Below, in pieces: positions 60,819 to 64,000 of a stretch of DNA of 64,000 nt; the stretch's first letter is position 1; each line of letters starts with the position of its first letter. The stretch lies in the NCBI RefSeq assembly GCF_008274585.1, contig NZ_VTRT01000001.1:682001-746000 (forward strand), written 5' to 3'. The DNA comes from Pedobacter sp. BS3 (lineage in GTDB: Bacteria > Bacteroidota > Bacteroidia > Sphingobacteriales > Sphingobacteriaceae). Both the position numbers and the translations under genes were made by a program. The notes beneath the pieces are model-generated. The model ran no database searches. It saw nothing but the letters and a program-made list of their open reading frames with translations, and had not been told where the DNA came from.

Positions 60819-62042
60819 ATGAATACGTCGCTGTACATAGCCAAACGGTACTTGTTCTCAAAGAAGTCCTTTAATGCCATTAACTTCATTTCGGGCATTT
60901 CCATGCTGGGTGTGCTGGTAGGCAGTGCGGCATTAATACTTATCCTGTCGGTTTTTAACGGCTTTGAGCAGCTCATCCTTTCCATGTATAATACCTTTAC
61001 GCCCGAGCTGCGTATTGAGCCGGCCAAAGGCAAAACCTTTGTGGCTGATGGCCCTGATTTTAAAAACCTGAAAGCCGGTAAGCAGGTTGCCAGCTATACC
61101 GAAGTATTGCAGGAAAAGGCGTTGATTCGCTATAACGACGGACAATACATCGGGCTGGTTAAAGGAGTAAGCGCTGATTTTGCCCGGCAAAAAGGGATAG
61201 ACAGTGCCATGATCCAGGGTAATTTTGACCTCGGTAAAAACGGCGAACCCAGTGCTGTGATCGGGTCGGTAGTGCAAAGCTACCTGGGTGTGAACATTCA
61301 TGATCATTTCAGCACGCTTGAGCTGTTTTCGCCACGCAAAGGCGGTGGCAATGCCATTAATCCTGCCGACGAGTTTATCAAAATGGATATTCAGCCCGCC
61401 GGGGTTTTTGAGCTGCAGCAGCAGTTCGATGAAATGATTATTGTTCCTATTGCTTTCGCCCGGCAGTTATTGGATGAGCATGAAGGCGTTTCGGCCATAG
61501 AGCTTAATTTTAAACCCGGAACCTCTGTAAGCAACTACCAGGAGGAGCTATCGCGGAAGCTCGGAACGCAGTTTGTGGTCAAAAACCGCGTGCAGCAAAA
61601 CCAGCTGCTTTATAAGATACTTAACACCGAGAAATGGGCTATATTTTTCATACTCACGTTTGTGCTCATTATCGCCATTTTTAATATCATCGGTTCGCTT
61701 ACCATGCTGGTAATGGACAAGCGGAAAGACATTGCCATTTTACGAAGCATTGGTGCAAATGATGGCCTGATCCGCAATATCTTTTTTGCCGAAGGGATGA
61801 TGATCTCCCTGGTTGGTTGCGCAGTGGGAATAGCCCTGGGAATAGTTCTGGCGCTTATTCAGCAACATTATGGACTGATCAAAATGGGCGGCGAAAATAT
61901 GGTGGTTGACGCTTACCCGGTTAGTTTCAGGGCGTTGGATATTCTGCTGGTGTTTTTCACCGTGGTGGTTATTTCGGCGATAGCCTCGGGTATTTCATCA
62001 CGATTAAGTGTAAAGCAGGACATGCGGCTGCAGGTGGAATAA
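60819..62042 (+). CDS. ABC transporter permease, FtsX/LolE-like
   Basis: The 407-residue protein starts MNTSLYIAKRYLFSKKSFNAINFISGISMLGVLVGSAALILILSVFNGFEQLI, the MacB/LolCE-type first helix. A large periplasmic domain of about 200 residues follows. Three C-terminal helices begin at ILTFVLIIAIFNIIGSLTMLVMDKRKDIAILRSIGA, which carries the FtsX signature. It likely forms a lipoprotein-releasing or similar mechanotransmission transporter. The ATPase is not in the window. It sits 3 nt after the MBL gene. Confidence 0.9.
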   Translation: MNTSLYIAKRYLFSKKSFNAINFISGISMLGVLVGSAALILILSVFNGFEQLILSMYNTFTPELRIEPAKGKTFVADGPDFKNLKAGKQVASYTEVLQEKALIRYNDGQYIGLVKGVSADFARQKGIDSAMIQGNFDLGKNGEPSAVIGSVVQSYLGVNIHDHFSTLELFSPRKGGGNAINPADEFIKMDIQPAGVFELQQQFDEMIIVPIAFARQLLDEHEGVSAIELNFKPGTSVSNYQEELSRKLGTQFVVKNRVQQNQLLYKILNTEKWAIFFILTFVLIIAIFNIIGSLTMLVMDKRKDIAILRSIGANDGLIRNIFFAEGMMISLVGCAVGIALGIVLALIQQHYGLIKMGGENMVVDAYPVSFRALDILLVFFTVVVISAIASGISSRLSVKQDMRLQVE

Positions 62043-62076
62043 GAATTAAATACTTGTAATTAGAGAACAGGTTATC

Positions 62077-62247
62077 CTAAATTGTTGTTTTCGCCGGATG
62101 TTTTGTTGTCGATTTTGCCGGATGTTTCTTTTTATTTTTAGCCTTGTAATCGGCTATAAACTTGCTGATTTCCTGTCTGTCTTTGTCTGTTAATGGTTCG
62201 CTTTGTATGATAAAGTCGACACCTTTTGGTTCCTTTATAAATCCCAT
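62077..62247 (-). CDS. Conserved small protein, unknown function
   Basis: About 56 residues from the ATG at 62247: MGFIKEPKGVDFIIQSEPLTDKDRQEISKFIADYKAK, then a tail with two HPAKxTxK-type repeats. The start motif G-F-I-x-E-P-x-G-V-D-F and P-L-T-x-x-x-x-x-x-I-S-x-F-I recurs in small Bacteroidota proteins of unknown function. An open frame of nine codons lies upstream within the preceding gene. It starts 4 nt after the stop of the broken gene at 62252, so the two formed an operon. Confidence 0.65.
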   Translation of the reverse strand: MGFIKEPKGVDFIIQSEPLTDKDRQEISKFIADYKAKNKKKHPAKSTTKHPAKTTI

Positions 62248-62251
62248 TATT

Positions 62252-62768
62252 TTATGTTTTAAAATATTTTTCAACCAATACTTTCGCTGATTTTGTAGGT
62301 ATAATCATTCTATGTCCGCCAAAGTGATGTGCACCCAACGTATCTTCATAATGTTGGTTTTGGCTGTAAATGCCACGAAGCCATCAAATCTGAATTGAAA
62401 CGAGAGTTTGCATGCAAAAGCTACGAGATTTCCAGCTACACCTTCATAAAGTTTATTTTTGCTGATATTGAATGGTGCATTTTCAAGCAGATTCATAAAA
62501 ATATGATCAGTTTCCTTGCGTATGCTTAGAAGACCTTGGATAATATCGGATTATGAATAATGGTCAATTTATAAACTTCATTCAGATCATTATTGAGTTC
62601 AGATTTCCAATTGAAATTCCAGCCGTTTTTCTTGATAGTTTGTCTGGTATCTCTTATAGTAAACCTTGCTACCTCAGTCGGAAAGCTATCTCCCGAAATA
62701 GTATTTTGGATAGAGTGTGTCAACTTATCCACTACAAAATCCAACTGAACTCCATCTCTCTTTTTCAC
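62252..62768 (-). pseudogene. Conserved hypothetical gene with two frameshifts
   Basis: Reading leftward from a GTG at 62768, frame 1 gives KKRDGVQLDFVVDKLTHSIQ, TIKKNGWNFNWKSEL and KLTIIHNP. Near 62545 it must shift to IIQGLLSIRKETDHIFMNLLENAPFN, KNKLYEGVAGNLVAFACK and FDGFVAFTAKT. Near 62360 it shifts again to HYEDTLGAHHFGGHRMIIPT and KVLVEKYFKT-stop at 62252. The assembled product of about 170 residues has an acetyltransferase-like feel (GFDGFVAFxAKTxxxxHYxxxLGAxHxGGxRM), but I cannot name it firmly. Two small deletions in one gene indicate decay rather than programmed shifting. Confidence 0.7.
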
Positions 62769-62910
62769 TATGTGAAATTACGAAATTTTCAAATGGTACC
62801 CAAGCGTTTAAAGCTAATTGACATTTGCTATAACCGAAGATTTTCTCCCTAAAAGATTTTGCTAAATCAATTTAGTTAATACATTTGTGCCTTGTTATAA
62901 ACCTCCGATA

Positions 62911-64000
62911 ATGAAATACAGATACACGCTTCTTTTATTACACTTGTTTATTTTTAGTAACCTGTTGGCTCAGGATCTTACCAGCGAAGTAAATCCGTTC
63001 TTTGGAACTTCCGGCGACCACGGGCAGCTTTCGCCTGCGGCATCCTCACCTTTCGGTTATTTAAGCATCGGACCGCAAACCAGTCCGCATATACATCCCG
63101 GGTACGAATTTCTGGCTAAAAAATTCCTTGGATTTACCCATAACCGTTTTGAAGGCGTAGGCTGTAAAGGTAGTGGAGGCGTACTGTTTGTCAAACCCTT
63201 TTGGGGAGATAATTACAAAGACGTTGAGCTTAATAAAGTATATGACCAGGCCTCGCCGGGATATTATACCGTAAAATTTGATAACGGACTTAAGGCATCC
63301 TTTGCCGTACACCAGTATAGCGGCATTCATCAATATATCTTTCCGGCAAATGTGAAGGATAAAAGGCTGTTTATCGATTTCTCACACGCGTTCAATAACG
63401 CTTTTGTTGCCGAAGAGCATACTGTTGATCAGAATACGGTTTCCGGATGGATACAGGCAAAAACCACGTGCAGCGTAGGGACTTACAAACTGTTTTTTTG
63501 CCTGAAATTTGATAAAAGCATCCGCATAGAAACCACGGCAGATACCCATCAGCTTATCGCGGTGTTAAATTCATCCGGCACAACAAACCTCGATGTCCGT
63601 GTTGGGCTTTCGTCGGTAGATGTGAACGACGCCATCAAAAACCTGCCTGCCGGCGATATCAGTCAGGTTAAGGAAAATAGCAGCGCCGCCTGGAACCGCG
63701 AACTGGCTCATATCCGGGTAGAAGGCGATGCCGAACGGAAAAAGCTGTTCTATTCATTGCTTTACCGGGCAATCCAGTCGCCATACATCATTTCAGCTGC
63801 CGATGGCCGTTACCGGGCCATTGACGGTTCGCTGCAAACCTCCGGGCAACCGGTTTACAACGGATGGAGCATCTGGGACAATTACAAAACCCAGCTTCCG
63901 CTGCTGTCGTTTGCCTTTACAGACCGGTATCAGGCTATTGCCTGGTCTATCGCTAACTTGTACCGCTACGGTAAAAAAGATTATGCTACCCAAAACGAGC
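62911..64000 (+). CDS. GH92 family glycosidase, N-terminal part (cut by window edge)
   Basis: The frame opens at the ATG at 62911 with a signal peptide (MKYRYTLLLLHLFIFSNLLAQ) and continues open to the window's end, about 363 residues. GH92 segments are VNPFFGTSGDHGQLSPAAS, FGYLSIGPQTSPHIHPGYEF, GFTHNRFEGVGCKGSGGVL, the beta-sandwich GLKASFAVHQYSGIH, and the start of the catalytic (alpha/alpha)6 domain FYSLLYRAIQSPYIIS with YNGWSIWDNYKTQLPLLSF. The family are calcium-dependent exo-alpha-mannosidases acting outside the cytoplasm. The catalytic acids lie beyond the window. No SusCD genes are visible to the left. Confidence 0.88.
   Translation, partial: MKYRYTLLLLHLFIFSNLLAQDLTSEVNPFFGTSGDHGQLSPAASSPFGYLSIGPQTSPHIHPGYEFLAKKFLGFTHNRFEGVGCKGSGGVLFVKPFWGDNYKDVELNKVYDQASPGYYTVKFDNGLKASFAVHQYSGIHQYIFPANVKDKRLFIDFSHAFNNAFVAEEHTVDQNTVSGWIQAKTTCSVGTYKLFFCLKFDKSIRIETTADTHQLIAVLNSSGTTNLDVRVGLSSVDVNDAIKNLPAGDISQVKENSSAAWNRELAHIRVEGDAERKKLFYSLLYRAIQSPYIISAADGRYRAIDGSLQTSGQPVYNGWSIWDNYKTQLPLLSFAFTDRYQAIAWSIANLYRYGKKDYATQNE

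Overview
The window looks like chromosome from a Bacteroidota bacterium of the Sphingobacteriaceae type (Mucilaginibacter/Pedobacter-like). The assignment rests on family content and signals, not on a database search: TonB-plug/beta-barrel receptors, lipoproteins with Bacteroidota lipoboxes, DUF2911, DUF4397 and LruC-domain proteins, a small basic mS38-like protein, and promoters of the TTG-N19-TAnnTTTG type. Several genes appear to start with TTG, and several have the start codon 3-5 nt after the -7 element, so their transcripts are probably leaderless.

Layout. 1-15 kb: start of an S41 protease, a CsbD-like protein, an outer-membrane barrel, an O-methyltransferase, two glucosaminidase/LysM proteins, two paralogous TonB-type receptors, clpS, a TlpA-like lipoprotein, an M1 aminopeptidase and a DUF4397 lipoprotein. 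15.5-19.8 kb: translation operon rplM-rpsI-rpsB-tsf, then pyrH-frr. 19.9-32 kb: LruC protein, GT8, DUF2911, alginate-lyase-like protein, apaG, PA0069-family radical SAM, a flippase-like/GT2 pair, a HigA-like antitoxin with a truncated toxin, and lipA. 32-47 kb: ssb, mutY, HU, TPR protein, mS38-like, rng, hemN, an orphan LDH N-domain, a broken antitoxin, AddB-like nuclease, pdxA, rsmA, a D-2-hydroxyacid dehydrogenase and an old yellow enzyme. 47.3-51.6 kb: a repeat-rich gap, second ssb, DUF1275, dinD, hemH. 51.7-60 kb: a damaged carotenoid cluster (crtW, ispH, cruF-like, glycosyltransferase, acyltransferase, crtI/crtD remnant). 60-64 kb: MBL hydrolase, FtsX-like permease, a broken conserved gene pair and the start of a GH92 glycosidase.

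The most striking observation is in the carotenoid cluster. Two DNA segments (52365-53103 and 57786-59359) are inserted there like integron gene cassettes. Each begins TTAGCGG and carries promoterless-looking genes on the minus strand. In each, the last stop codon lies inside a CCGCTAAC core, and the segment ends in a long foldable attC-like site. Removing the second segment rejoins the carotenoid desaturase in frame at G|TTAGGC with no target duplication. The stems of the two attC-like sites differ, but their loops share a 26-nt motif with three mismatches. The cores deviate from the canonical integron GTTRRRY, and no integrase is visible. The same cluster also carries an Abi/HEPN gene, and the desaturase has lost its N-terminal half and has a frameshift.

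Other structure: two copies of a ~140-nt structured repeat that looks like a non-coding RNA (1780-1919 and 15359-15488); decayed toxin-antitoxin loci at 30.1 and 40.0 kb; a perfect 11-bp inverted repeat filling the promoter of the radical SAM gene; strong Shine-Dalgarno sequences on rpsI and rpsB, unusual for this phylum; and several dispersed intergenic repeats.
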